From assembly GCF_015706575.1 (NCBI RefSeq), contig NW_024037059.1, forward strand, positions 10,453,730 through 10,517,729: DNA of 64,000 nt. Direction: 5' to 3'. Position numbers and translations under genes: made by a program. Of this stretch, positions 20,814-32,199 are shown piece by piece. The notes below the pieces were generated by a model, which worked only from the letters and a program-made list of their open reading frames with translations, ran no database searches and had not been told where the DNA came from. Numbering within the stretch: position 1 is the first letter of the stretch; each line of letters opens with the position of its first letter. This stretch comes from Patiria miniata. Taxonomy: Eukaryota; Echinodermata; Asteroidea; Valvatida; Asterinidae.

Positions 20814-23800
20814 CTCGTGTGCTTGGCCCAGGATGCAACCAGCCTGCAGCAATGCCTGCCTCATACCAGCGATCCTCTCTATATCAGCGCCCCTGACCGC
20901 GTCCTCAATCAACATAGTCCGGTAGCCAAGACTCTGAGCATCCATAGCAGTCTGACCTACGCAGAAGTCGTAAGCCAGACCACAGACGTAAACGTCAGTG
21001 ATGTCTCGCTTTGTCAAGTCAGCCATCAATGCGGTGTTGATGCGTTTGGTTTCGTCCTTAAATATCGAATAGCTCTCTACCTCAGGATTAGTACCTTTCA
21101 GGTGAATCAGATGGTTCTCTGCTATCTGTGGATGATAGACAGTTCAGAGGATTTTGTTAGTAGAATCTTAATTCGATAACAACTAAGTTTTGTAAGAAAG
21201 GAAAAGTGGATTTTTTTCTTTTTAAATACAATTGTTTATAGATACATTCCCGTAGGCCGACATGTAAAGTGGACACTGCCATTTTTTGCGTAGTCAAAAA
21301 AATTTTCGCTGGATAAATATTCATTACGTTAGAAAATTACACTCATTTGAACTATGATTGACCTTTTCCGAAAAGTTTTCGATTTCACTTAAAGCGTCAG
21401 TGTTTATTGTATTGAGCACCCCGAAAAATCAGCTCTTTCACTGTGACGTCGCAGAGAAATCCCTCCCAGATCAGATCAGCAAATTTGTTTTCGAATTATG
21501 GCCGTCCCACTTCCCAATTCCAACGGTGTCAATGTGTATCAATTTTCTCACATCAATTTTCTCTGTGCAACTGATGAAATATTATTGTTTAAATTTCCCC
21601 CCTCCAAAAAAAATATGTCTGCTTACCTTCAGATCAGGATGTAAGTCCGCCCCTTTCGTTCCCTGGACACAATGAGCTGGCCACAGAATCTGGTCGAGTA
21701 AGGGCGGGATGTCGAAGACAACACGGTCGTATAACTTGGCTTCTTCCGCCTTTACCTTGCGTTTAAGAATTAAGAAATATCCAACGGGCAATAAGGATGG
21801 GAGCAATAATAGATACTAAACGTCATGCAGTATAAATGTTCATTATAAGAACAGGTTCTAGTTTTATAAACAAACATTATATTTGATTCTTCCGTAGAAC
21901 TAAGACATGCAACAATCAATAACAGATTCATCGTCAGAAGCAATGAACCAAACTTATTTGAAGTTCTTTCATAGACTATTAGGACAACAAAGAACCAGTA
22001 ACAGCTGTGGACTACGCAAAAAGATTACTTCTTCTAGTGGTTATCCACTGAGCATTCTCTTTTCCTTAGACGAAACCAAAGTATATAGCCTACTGTACCG
22101 CGAGTTAAAACAATCAGTGTTGTTTGCAAAACATTACCCATACCATTTGTACATTTTGAGATATATGATTAACCCTCTCACTCCCATGGGCTCCAAAAGT
22201 CCAACGCCACTTCTACCTATTGGCACCAAGCCATTCTGCATTTTTCGAAAATGTAAATAGCGCCCTCTCATTATGCGTTGTGTATTTAACTCTATGATTG
22301 AAGCATTCCTCCCGCCCCCACCCCCAATGCAATGTTGCTAGGGGAAGTGGCCAGTTTGTCTGCACGCCCGATTTCCAACAACATTGAACGGGGGGGGGGG
22401 GCTTGAACTAGATCCTAAATACATAGATTGTATTTGCGCGTGTCCGGTTACATAATCTTGGTAAACACATCAAGGGTAATAAACATGCAGGCGGTTTGGA
22501 AGTTCACATATTGTTTACATTTGCTGGGCAAGCAATGGGCTCTGTCCTCCATGCATGAGGTACGAGGGCACTACACAATGATGTTTCCAAATGCTCCTGG
22601 TAATCGAGACTCCTGAGTACTTTATTCTCCTGGGAGCCAAAGGGTTATTTAATCTGATAAAAAAATCTGCTAACAGCATGCAGACGCAGGTACTATTGTA
22701 CGTTGACGGTAAAAACACCCGGTGAAATCAGACCCTTCGATGGAACAAATTATACTCAGGATAATTCAATAGACACAGTGATTTGGAATCGAAGAATCTG
22801 CTCTATGTCTAGTCCCACCCAAATGTAGACCCATACAAGAGAATTTTGGTAGGAAGGAACAACCCCTACATATTTCCAATTCTTCGTTAGATCAGGTTTC
22901 GAGTGCAAAGTTGTTACTCGCTACCTTTCAAAGTAATGTTAAATCTTTAATTTTTGCTTTCTAAAGTTATTTATACTACCTTGCTTGACGAATGAAGTTT
23001 CCTCAGGCTCAAGTTGTCGAAGAATGACAAGTGAGTTGTTGGATGATCGTCTTTTGTGTAAACGACAACGTCAAATTTCAAATCCACGAGTCTGGGAAAA
23101 GATAAATCAAGCAGCTGTACTGACGAACAGTTCGTTAACCATCAGGTAGAGTGAGTGTAAAATGCGTGATATTTTAACCACAATTATGACAGGTGCACAT
23201 AGTAGTTCATTACTGGTCGTTTATGGTCACGAAGTATACTAATAAAAAGCTCGCTAACTTGCTGCATATAGCTTTTCTGGAACACTGCATGCCTGGCTGA
23301 CTGACTACCTTAATTCGATCACTAAAGGTAGTCTTGAGTGGAAAGGAATCTGGTGAGAAGATGATGAACGCTGGCGTACCTCAAGGCTCCGTACTGGATG
23401 CCCTGCTATTTATCAGACCTGACAAACCAGTCTATCCTGTATGCATATGATGCGACCATAAGGTCCTTCATCAGATTCAAACATGACAGGAATCCTGCAG
23501 CTAGTTACTCATCCTCCCCTTAGCTCTTTCGACACTACACTTGGCGGAAGTTGATAGAGTGGATCTCCTGTGCCTCACCCTCAGCAACAACCCGTCTTGG
23601 AACCCCTTGGTTACCAAAATGATGAAGTCTGCTGGTCAGCGGCTGGGACTTCTGAGAAGAGTCTCTCCTTATATCTTGCCGGCTCAGAGAGCCATTATCT
23701 GCAAAGCTACGATACGCTTTAAGATGAAGTATGCGAGTACTGCCTGGCTCCATGCAACACCACTTCCCTTGCTCAACTTGATTCATTCAGAACAGAGCCA

Positions 23801-26800
23801 AGCGTGTATCATCGGACTCTCTAGAGATGAATACCTAGACCATCGTATCCATCCATTGAGTCACCGCAGGGCAGTAGGAGCAACAACCCTATTCCATCGT
23901 ATTTTTTATCAGGAGGCTCCAGAACTTCTGTCTCAGCTGATGCCAAACAGGTATATTCCAGATCCAAGGTGTCAGCAGTCTGTCCGTCCACGCGACCTGG
24001 CAATGGAGGTACCAGGATCAAACCGAGTCAGCCATCAGAAGTCTTTTTTTGTTTGTTTGTTTGTTTGTTTGTTTGTTTACTATCTACGGCTTAAATATGG
24101 AACTACCATCCTGCCCACAAACCCACTATCAGGAAATTGGCCAGCTTTAGTAGGGAGGTGAATCGCTATCTGGGCGACACACCATCAGCAGCAGTCTCTA
24201 TTAATCAGTAACGTTTCTTGTTAAGGCCCAGATATGCCTTGTGTAAAAATACAGAGGGAACTTTTAAAAACGTTTGAAGAGAGCATGACTTGAATCCAGG
24301 TACAGCTACATCCCAACAACTTTATCTCTGACATCTGGCCCTCTGGGCGGATATTTTGTAAAAGAAACATGTCACAGGAGATCTCACGTCCACCCTGCAA
24401 CTGTATCATTTGTTAACCAAAAATCTAATGTAATTAGGTATTGAATAGTGCGGTGCCTTGCAGTGTTGCAGCATTGAAAGTAAATGTTGTTAAAATGAAT
24501 GTGGTGTTTAAAGTAAATGAAGTAAAGTAAGAGCTGAACATAATCAACGTGGCCTCGGGTCGGGAAACAAGTGCAGTTGCAGTTTGAAAATCACACCGTG
24601 TAATCTGTACTATATTGCAGTGAACATGTTTATAATAAAAATGGACGAGAGAATTCCAAATAATATTGACAATTAACGTTAAACACGCAATACACGTTGC
24701 AAATTTAGTTTACCAAGCACATGTATGCCTACATGACAGAAATCTAACTCTAATTATGGGATCGAATCAGAGTAATTAAAAACAAGTCTCCCATCCAGGG
24801 GTAAACTATTGAGAACGTGGATGAAAATCACATTGGGAAGGACGTTTGCAACTATTCTACTTATGAATTCTGTTAGCAAACAAGGTTTGCAACTGAGGTT
24901 TACAAATTACACCAAATCAATTGCAAAAACATCATTGTCTTACGTTTGGTTACGAAGAACCTGTTCTGAGAATGTAGTTTCGACGTACAGAAACTAAAGG
25001 TGAACACTGTCTAATTAAAGCCTTTTATTTCCATCATTTTTGTTGGTTAGCCTACTTTTGTCCATTTGGGAATAATTTTCAATGCACAAAGTGCTGAATT
25101 GTTTGCATATAAACGGAAAGGAAAGTAAGGAATCAAGGAGAACACCTCAATAATCAAGTTTTTCAAATTGAATGACGATTGGACACTAATTGATTGATTG
25201 ACGCAATTTGCATGTCTATTGCCATGAAAATGAATAAGAATAGGCAGCATGATCAAAATGGCTAGAATACGTACGATCAAAAAAGAGGAATTTGGGCGGG
25301 AAAACCTGTAATATGGGGTGCACGGACTCCATACCAATGTGTCAGCTTAAGCAACATACTTATTAATGACAGGTAAAACCTCTGCGCCATCTTGGCAAGC
25401 TGGGCAGCACTTCAGATCCATAGAACCATCCACGAAGTCATTCTGAACATCTATCACAACAAGGGCCGATTTGGGACACAATATCTAGAAGGGTGTAACA
25501 AAAAAGTGTCATAAATTGTATATTCCCATTTGAGATGTATCGTTAATTGAAAAACGACTTCTGCTTTCGGATGAACGTGAACCTTTTTGTTTATTGTAAA
25601 TGGAAATATAAGAGCAAAACCAATGGAGAAAACACGTAAACCATCTCAGGCCTACAGTTTACCTGATTAAACCAGTTCTCCCAGCAGATCTCAAAGTCAT
25701 CCTTGTTTATTACTCCTTTCTGTCAATAACATTGGCACAAACAGAAACATTTGGTCAGTAGGTGTATACTATTATATAGTACATTGTACAAGACTACATT
25801 ATCAGAATATCCCCATGACCTAATCACCAAGGTAGTTCATGAGCAGTATAGGCGCTGCGCGGGTCGAGATGGGGGCAGACAGGGACAATTCCATTTCCTA
25901 CAACTTCCTGAGTTATAGAGGGTGTCCTGAAAATAATAGTGCATGTAAACCCCGCCATTTTCGCCAATTTACCACCGGAATTTACTGCAAATGTTTACTT
26001 GATCTTCAAGGTTACAGATTTAGCTTGAGAATATCGTTTGTTTAATTAAGATTGCTTTTGTAAATCCAGAGATATGTTTGAATAACCGCAAAGCCGAAAA
26101 AAAAACATTCTGTGCCACTTTTAGGAAGCGAGTGCTTCAAAGGTCAGACAATGCCAGTATGGCTCTTTTGATAAGATTATCCCCATGGGTGTAAGACAAA
26201 CATTCCATTCACACAACAATGTAGGGTTTTGTTTTTATGTTGAAACAATTTAATTGTACAGACAGGTTCATTTCTTTAAAACTTCAATGAAAGAGTTCAA
26301 TTAAATATAAATAAATATTGCACACTCTGCTTAAAAATGTTGAAATCACTAACAGTAAAGTGATTTGGTTTTAGACTAGGACTATACTGATTTTAACTGC
26401 TTCACAGAAAGTGGCACAAAATGGGTTTTTTACTTAGATTTACAAAAGCAATCTCAATAAAACAAACGGTATTTTCAAGCTAAATCTATTACCTTTTTTT
26501 CAGAATGCCCTGTAGGTCACGTCCAGCTTTGTTTTGTACATAAACTCAGTTGGCCAGTCTGATTCAATTAAAAGCGATTCATTTTTATACCCCGCTGTTG
26601 TCATACTTGTAATAATCGTCTGGATATTAGATAGCATGTTTGATTTTCTTCGGCACTCATTAATACACTTGTCCTTAACACCCCCAAGGAGATTTTGGTG
26701 CCGCCTCTATTCGTACAGTTCGTGTGTACAATATTCGGAATATCAAATCAAGGCAACTCAAAAATCCGATTGTTTAACTGTTATTCACAATCACAAATTT

Positions 26801-28775
26801 CAACTGAAATTCTGAACTTTACAAAAGAGATTTCTTGTCACATTGTACAACTCACATTCACTTGTACTGCCCCTTAAGGGCAGCAACTACGTAGGCCCCT
26901 ATGCCGATAATATTACCTTACTACAGCTCAAGAAATCCATCATAGCCATGGACTCGTACTTGGAGACAACGTTGGACCTCCCGTCCACCACGAAGAGATC
27001 GCTGCAAAGTGTGTGGAACTCATCTTCGTTTAAGACGTCATCCCTGAATTGGAGATGGCGAAGGTATCATTCTGATTCGTGCTATTTTCGGGAAATTCGT
27101 CTCATGTGAAGATTGGCATTGAATTGAAAAAGTTTCATTTTTCCCATTTTTCATTGCTCCAGGGCGTGCATGGCGACAAAGAGACGACCAATTTAGGTTT
27201 TCCAGGTACTTAAACATTATTTTGTATCATTCAAGGCAAGGCAGTTTACTACAACCCAGGAGTATAAATACGTACCTGTGAAGGTATAGACATCGTTCCG
27301 CTGATCTCAAGGTACTGTTAAAATATTGTCTCGTGGCCTGATGAACAGGGCTAATTGTGAAGCGATTTGAGACCTTTGGTACAGCGCTATTTTATAAGCA
27401 CCTCACTATTAGTAAACACCATCGCATTATTGATATTCATATTATTGATATTCACCAAAAACATTCAAATGTAGTACATGTTAAAAATCAGAATCACCAA
27501 GTGCAGGATACAAACCACTGTGATAGCGAAACAGAATACTGCAAGCTACCACCCCAGAGCGATATAGCAACGTACTGCTCGTGCCACGGGGACGAAGTTG
27601 ATATCATGAGGTCCTGCAGCTATAGGCAATCTCGTTACTCAAACACATTTTACTTTAAAGGTACTGAGGAGGTTTGTCAGTCATTGAGGATTTATTTATT
27701 AAAACTAGTTAGTAAACTTCGGGAACAACCTCCAATAGTTTTTTTGGGCGACATTATACGTGGTTTGGTTAACATTGTACGTGGTTTGGACGTGTCCCGA
27801 CGAGGTTTTAGTCGACATTTGACAATGCATAGGATTAAATTACCATAGCTCAAGGCGTACTGTACTTATGTAGTTGATGCCTGCATCATTATCACAGTTG
27901 CATTATAATTATACAATGTACTGAAATCATTGCTACTAAAAACATTGGTGCTGGAAAAAAGTTCCTCAGATGCACCCAAAATCGGCCTCCGTAGGGGCAA
28001 TGTTATTCTTTTCATTTATCGACGCAGCAGATCGAACGACTATGCATTCGCAAAGATAAGGTTTGCTATAGATACAGGGTCCGAAGGTTGCACGCTTCGG
28101 TGTGATTGTTGTGTACATAATTGTGTGGGATGTTGTAATTTATACTGATAGAATGGCTCGGAAAAGATTCATTCGATCGTCTTGTAATGATAAAATTAAT
28201 TCTTGCAAAAAAATAGTTAGTGGTATGACGTTTCGACCCTAGCAGAGTCTTTCTCGAAGGCTAAATGACAAGACTATAAACATAAACAGGTACACAGTAA
28301 CTTGTACCTGTTTATGTTTATAGTCTTGTCATTTAGCCTTCGAGAAAGACTCTGCTAGGGTCGAAACGTCAGGCCACTAACTATTTTTTTGCATTTATAC
28401 CATAGGTCCTTTTGGTTGGTAAGCAGTTTGCAACAGCTAATTCTATTTTTCAAAATTAATTCTTCTCACAATTCAGAACACTCGTGAATACAGAATGCTA
28501 ATATATCCATTACGCAATGTATAAAGTGCATCTTGAAAACTTTACTTGATTTACCTGATTTAAAAATCAGGTCAGCATATTCAAAGTTTGCGCTTCGATT
28601 TATCACGAGAATTTATTTGCGGTGCAAATTATTTATAAAGGACGCTTGGAATTCAGATTGTGACTTCATGTTGGATACCATCATACCTGTCTTTATCGAA
28701 GTGTTTAAAGCAAGCGTCTCTCAGATCTGTGCTTTGAGGATGATAGACAGCATCAAAGCCACTCCAACGTGCCAT
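20814..28775 (-). CDS. Naam: Nicotinamidase with N-terminal EF-hand
   Basis: This enzyme hydrolyses nicotinamide to nicotinate in NAD salvage. Seven minus-strand exons join in phase at GT/AG sites: 28687-28775 (ATG, MARWSGFDAVYHP), 26917-27043, 25663-25719, 25360-25484, 22980-23091, 21627-21755 and 20814-21125, about 317 codons. The first junction completes an EF-hand loop, DKDRDDVLNEDEF. Then come ALVVIDVQNDFVDGS (catalytic Asp), KDDHPTTHLSFFDN (metal Asp and His), LWPAHCVQGTKGADLHP (third metal ligand), HLKGTNPEVESYSIF (catalytic Lys) and CGLAYDFCVGQTA (nucleophile Cys). All expected residues are present. The donor GAG/GTATGG at 20813 implies one more short exon. A candidate near 20600-20695 (RVQRIYFLSRDWFGHTFLLD) is poorly supported. 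Reading through instead gives a stop at 20733. Fly nicotinamidase has a similar length, about 350 residues. Confidence 0.93.
23290..24160 (+). pseudogene. LINE reverse transcriptase C-terminal fragment
   Basis: The fragment lies in the intron between nicotinamidase exons 5 and 6, antisense to the gene (22980 to 24160). It begins with HAWLTDYLNSITKGS, continues with GVPQGSVLDALLF (the QG-x-VL box of non-LTR reverse transcriptases), and then has a longer frame from 23541. That frame shows LTLSNNPSWNPLVTKMMKSA, QRLGLLRRVSPYILPAQRAI, MKYASTAWLHA and HRRAVGATTLFHRI. This is the thumb and C-terminal region of a Jockey/CR1-clade element. It is broken by several stops and frame changes ahead of 23541, and the YADD region is damaged (YAYDAT). 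A GTTT microsatellite expansion lies inside the tail. Confidence 0.85.
24041..24079. repeat. GTTT microsatellite
   Basis: About eight uninterrupted TTTG units lie within the LINE remnant. Confidence 0.9.
25917..26516. mobile_element. Foldback element, about 600 bp
   Basis: The left arm (about 25917-26065, starting GGGTGTCCTGAAAA) and the right arm (about 26437-26516, ending in TTTTTCAGAATGCCCTG) are imperfect inverted copies. They share, for example, AGATTTAGCTTGA and ATTGCTTTTGTAAAT. The GGGTGTCCTGAAA end is typical of mariner or IS630-like MITEs. It lies in the intron between nicotinamidase exons 2 and 3 and has no coding capacity. Confidence 0.75.
28204..28393. repeat. Near-perfect 190-bp hairpin with hammerhead-type words
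   Basis: Two arms of about 85 bp are almost exact inverted copies: TGACGTTTCGACCCTAGC on the left and GCTAGGGTCGAAACGTCA on the right. They meet around GTACACAGTAACTTGTAC. The outward part of each arm ends in a run of A or T beside TAGTTAGTGG / CCACTAACTA. The words GACTC-TGCTA-GGGTC-GAAACGTC resemble stem II, the GAAA box and the cleavage triplet of Penelope-type hammerheads. The hairpin sits in intron 1 of the nicotinamidase gene. Confidence 0.85.
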
Positions 28776-28994
28776 TCTCCAGCAAACAGAGACCTAGGCC
28801 CCATTCCTGTATGCGTTTAGGGCTCAAGTCGGGTTCGGTGATCGGTCTGTGCCGTATGTATACGCAACAACTATCATCAGAATACACTCTTTATGACGCG
28901 CGCCCTCATGTGTCAGTCCAAGATGGATTTCATGTATTTTGATATGTTAGTGTAGTCTGGTTCCCACACCTGACAATTCCGCGACGACATGACG

Positions 28995-29600
28995 TACAGG
29001 GTGAGTCAAAAAAAGCGGAACCCAAACCCCCCAAAATATATTTCATATTAAAAAAAAAATAGGTAGCACCAAAAGTATTGTCTGGAAAGCGAATTTCATA
29101 AGCTACCTTTAGATGAACAAATTACTGAAATTGCTCAATCTGTTCAGTCACCATTTAAACGCACTGACACTATAACCTGTTTCGTTAAAAAAAAATCAAT
29201 TTACTATGTATTCTGACTGTTCGGAACAACAAAGAGAATGACACAGAATACTTGTTTCATCAACTGTAATCAACAGTAGTACACAATATTTTTATTGACA
29301 ACCCTGGTTTAAAATAGGCAAACAATATGATTTATAAAATCCATCTGTTTTTAAAAAGAAGGGCCTTCAAAAGGACTTGTTGAATATTTTTAACTTTTAA
29401 AACTGAGTTTTAATCGCTGGAGATGTTTATAGACTGTTGTGACGACGATTTTAGGGTCATTGAGGTTTTAGGGTCATTGTGTTTAAAATGGCGATGTTCT
29501 ATGAACGGATTGAGCAATTTCAATATATTTTCATCTAAACGTAGCTTATGAAATTGGCTTTCCAGTCATTATAATTTTAGGTGCTACATATTGTAACGGA
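28995..29600. mobile_element. Foldback element with imperfect 130-bp arms
   Basis: Sequence 29066-29190 (AGGTAGCACCAAAAGTATTG onward) is inverted at about 29460-29585. Both carry CATAAGCTAC and GAAATTGCTCAATC. The preceding ACAGGGTGAGTCAAAAAAAG resembles a mariner-like terminus. It lies upstream of the nicotinamidase ATG and is non-coding. Confidence 0.7.
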
Positions 29601-29635
29601 CAGTTTGTGTAGAACTTTTGATGTGGCTCCAGACA

Positions 29636-29887
29636 TAATAATAAATAAATAATAATTGTGCTTATATAGCGCTTTCCATCTTATAAACAATCTCAAAGCG
29701 CTTTACAATTATTGCCCCGTTCATCAGGCCATGGGACCACGGGGCAGCCGATATCAGCGCTCAATCGGTCCTCGACCCTCACAGGTACCCATTTATACAC
29801 CTGGGTGGAGAGAGGCAATTGTAGTTAGGCGAAGTAAAAAAAAAAACATGTTTAGCGTCCCCGCCCGCTTCCTTTTTAGAGGCCGCC

Positions 29888-29922
<35 letters not shown>

Positions 29923-30300
29923 CAAAAATTGATACATTTTAACGATCTCTGACGAAAAAAATCATATTTTTAGACTTTTATACCATGTAGAAAGCTTTGG
30001 AAATAGTCAATGAGTCCAAGTGGCGGCCATTTTGAAAAAAGCTGGTAACCATCTTGAAAAATAGCCCGGCCGCGTTGTCTTGAAAAATGTGTCGGGCGGC
30101 CATTTTGAAAAAAAAAAAAAAAAAAAAAGGGCCTCCTCCTTCCTTTTTGTCAAAGAGGCAGGACGCTAAACATGTTTTTTTTTTATTTGCCTTAAGTGTC
30201 TTGCCCAAGGGCACAAATACCATGTTCCCGGCAGGTTTCGAACCCACGCACCTTTGTACATGAGGCAAACAACGTAATCACTGGACCATGACGTTCGACA
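29636..30300 (-). mobile_element. tRNA-derived SINE, split by a nested MITE
   Basis: Read from 30300 downward, the head has an A-box-like TGGTCCAGTGATTACG and a perfect B box GGTTCGAAACC. A conserved body follows (CCTTGGGCAAGACACTTAAG, then GCGCTTTGAGATTG) and an ATT-rich tail near 29640. The family is a widespread marine-invertebrate tRNA SINE. The insertion at 29836-30184 splits it. Confidence 0.75.
29836..30184. mobile_element. 349-bp MITE inserted in the SINE
   Basis: Inverted ends read ACATGTTTAGCGTCC on both sides, outside which lie poly-A and poly-T runs. The interior has long T and A homopolymers and repeated GCGGCCATTTTGAAAAA words. The SINE sequence resumes directly on either side, which shows that the MITE inserted later. 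Confidence 0.8.
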
Positions 30301-30361
30301 TCTTCATACAGAGTTAGAAATACCGTCGGTATGTCCCCTTTTCTTGCGTTTTACTCGACCT

Positions 30362-31070
30362 TTACCTACCAGTGCGAATCATGATGAAGCCTTGAACAAC
30401 GAGCAAGCCCGTTTCAGTGGTCCGGGGACAGAAGTTGATGTAAGGCCGGGTTGTTGCGTGAATGGGGCGACCCGCAAGCAGGGAGGCCGCTGCAAGCGAT
30501 GATAGCCCTACTGTTGATGTGGAGCCCCGTCCTGTGATACCGCCGAGCATGGCGGCTGTCCTGGGGGTGTTTTTCCAGTCCTGATCCAACTGCGATTGAG
30601 AACACCAGCTGTACATCGAAAGCTCCATCATTGCGGACATCGCCATCGATGTGTTCTGCTTCATCGTCGTTGACTGCTCCGCCGGTATAATTCAATTCAA
30701 TGCAATTCAATTTATTCATCATGTCAGCATGAAATTCTCCTTCTCGCTTTGCACATAAAATTCCAAATACCTACAATACAGAAAGTTAAATATATAAACT
30801 TACAGTATACACGTTAAAACATTCAAAATGAACATTCCGATCAGCCGGAGCATGGACCGCCGTACTGCCGGGACAGCAACTCAGACCACGAACAATCGAC
30901 TGCAAGACACTGACCTTCATGTTCAGGTGGTGGCAACCGAGCCGGAGCGGCACTATCTCCCGGCGAAAGCAGCCCCAGGCAGTGACATTGACTTTCAGAC
31001 CATTGGTGAAGGCGACGGGGACAAGAACAGTTCACCAAAAGATTGCGGATCCTGCGATGCAGGTACATCA
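30362..31070. other. Two divergent exon-like open frames
   Basis: On the minus strand, 30362-30664 is a GC-richer open frame with MLGGITGRGSTSTVGLSSLA and a GTAGGT donor-like end at about 30366. On the plus strand, 30828-31060 is open (MNIPISRSMDRRTAGTATQT) up to a GTACAT donor-like site. Between them lies an ATTCA-rich tract that could be the tail of a LINE. Neither protein is recognised. They could be first exons of head-to-head genes or chance frames in GC-rich repeat DNA. Confidence 0.3.
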
Positions 31071-31149
31071 CAGAAGACAAGGCTGGGGGTACAGGGAGTG
31101 CCTCAGAAGACAGGATACCCGTTTGTGCATGGGGGACGTCTCTGAAGTC

Positions 31150-31500
31150 CGAAGTCTCATTGGTCCGACGTCCCACTGGTCCGACGTCCCACTGGTCCGA
31201 CGTCCCACTGGTCCGACGTCCCACTGGTCCGACGTCCCACTGGTCCGACGTCCCATTGGTTCGACGGCCAATTGCTGTAGATGCGTTCCATTGGTATAAA
31301 CATCCCATTGGTCCGACGTCCCATTGGTCCGAAGTCCCATTGGTCCTACACCCCACATGATTAGGGTTAGGGTAAAGGTTAGGGTTGGGGTTAGGGTCAG
31401 TCAACCTGAACCAGTGGAACTTCACAGTATTATGTTTCGTCGGACCAATGGGACTGCGGACCAATGGGAAGTCGGACCAATGGGATTTCGGACCAATGGT
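31150..31500. repeat. Mirrored minisatellite around a TTAGGG-like core
   Basis: The left half is about a dozen copies of a 15-16 bp unit, CACTGGTCCGACGTCC, with later units drifting to CATTGGTCC. The right half from about 31435 is the reverse complement form, GGACCAATGGGA. Between them (31360-31400) is GTTAGGGTTAGGGT followed by variants. The whole can fold into a long hairpin. The open frames across it are compositional. Confidence 0.85.
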
Positions 31501-32049
31501 ACTAAGGACTATCGAGACGTAAGTGTTAAAATAACAGGGAAAACCTATAACAAAGTAGGCATAATTATGGAACATTGTATCGAGAATTCAATAACAACTG
31601 ACTGTTAGACTATGGATAAACTATGACACTCCAAAACGGAAAGATGGCCACAGAAACAACTCTGGACACTTTTGGTGCTGAGGCATCTGTAATACTGAAG
31701 CATCTGCCTTAAAAGTTAATTGAACACATTAGGATGCACTTCAATGATTGTATTCAAAAGAATTACATTTGCGTAACTTCGCGTTTTCTTCATGTAACTT
31801 TTTCAACTATAATGGACCTTTTTTCACTAACAAATTCAAAACTGTGAGCCTGCACATAAATGGGTCTGGCGGCAAGACGCGAAAGCGGCATGTCATGTAA
31901 GGGGTCCACATATTCGGGTCATTTTCTCTCCATTTCGCCAGGATTTGTTTCGCTGTTTTTGCTTGGGAAAAGCCCCTTAAATCGTCATAGGCATTACTTT
32001 CTGGCCCAAGTGGATTTTTTGGGGCACACAAATAAAAACTTTAAAAATT

Positions 32050-32178
32050 GCTTTCGTCCCGTGCGCAGGAGGAGGGCTAAGGAAATCAGCACTGGGCTCC
32101 TTCCCACACGAGTGGAAAAAATAACCGTGTGCTTCGGGCTACAGCTGATTTCCTCGCCCTCGTGCGCACGGGACCGCT
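32050..32178. repeat. Small inverted repeat, MITE-like
   Basis: GTCCCGTGCGCAGGAGG...GGAAATCAGC near 32057-32092 is matched inverted by GCTGATTTCCTCGCCCTCG and CGCACGGGAC near 32142-32172. Arms of about 35 bp enclose 50 bp. No target duplication is evident. Confidence 0.7.
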
Positions 32179-32199
32179 TTCGCTCCTTAAATGTACATG

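Larger units (their letters stand above)
11161..21585. repeat. Left arm of a large inverted duplication
   Basis: Read in reverse complement, this segment reappears at 46705-64000. Matching anchors include 11161-11230 with 63935-64000, the hAT frames with 62388-63860, 14920-15660 with 60410-61141, 15830-16090 with 59960-60240, 16800-17240 with 59475-59960, 19425-20340 with 48130-49120, and 20814-21580 with 46705-47470. Identity looks above 90 percent by eye. The block 17250-19420 is not collinear, and part of it lies in direct orientation at 58670-59460. The inner edge falls between the last and penultimate exons of the nicotinamidase gene. Confidence 0.85.

Noticed and set aside
31360-31400. 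Telomeric repeat array
   Set aside because: Only a few TTAGGG-like words in about 40 bp, inside a mirrored minisatellite; not a chromosome end.
30841-31575. 244-codon minus-strand frame
   Set aside because: Most of it is the translated 15-bp minisatellite (RTNGTSDQWDV-type repeats).
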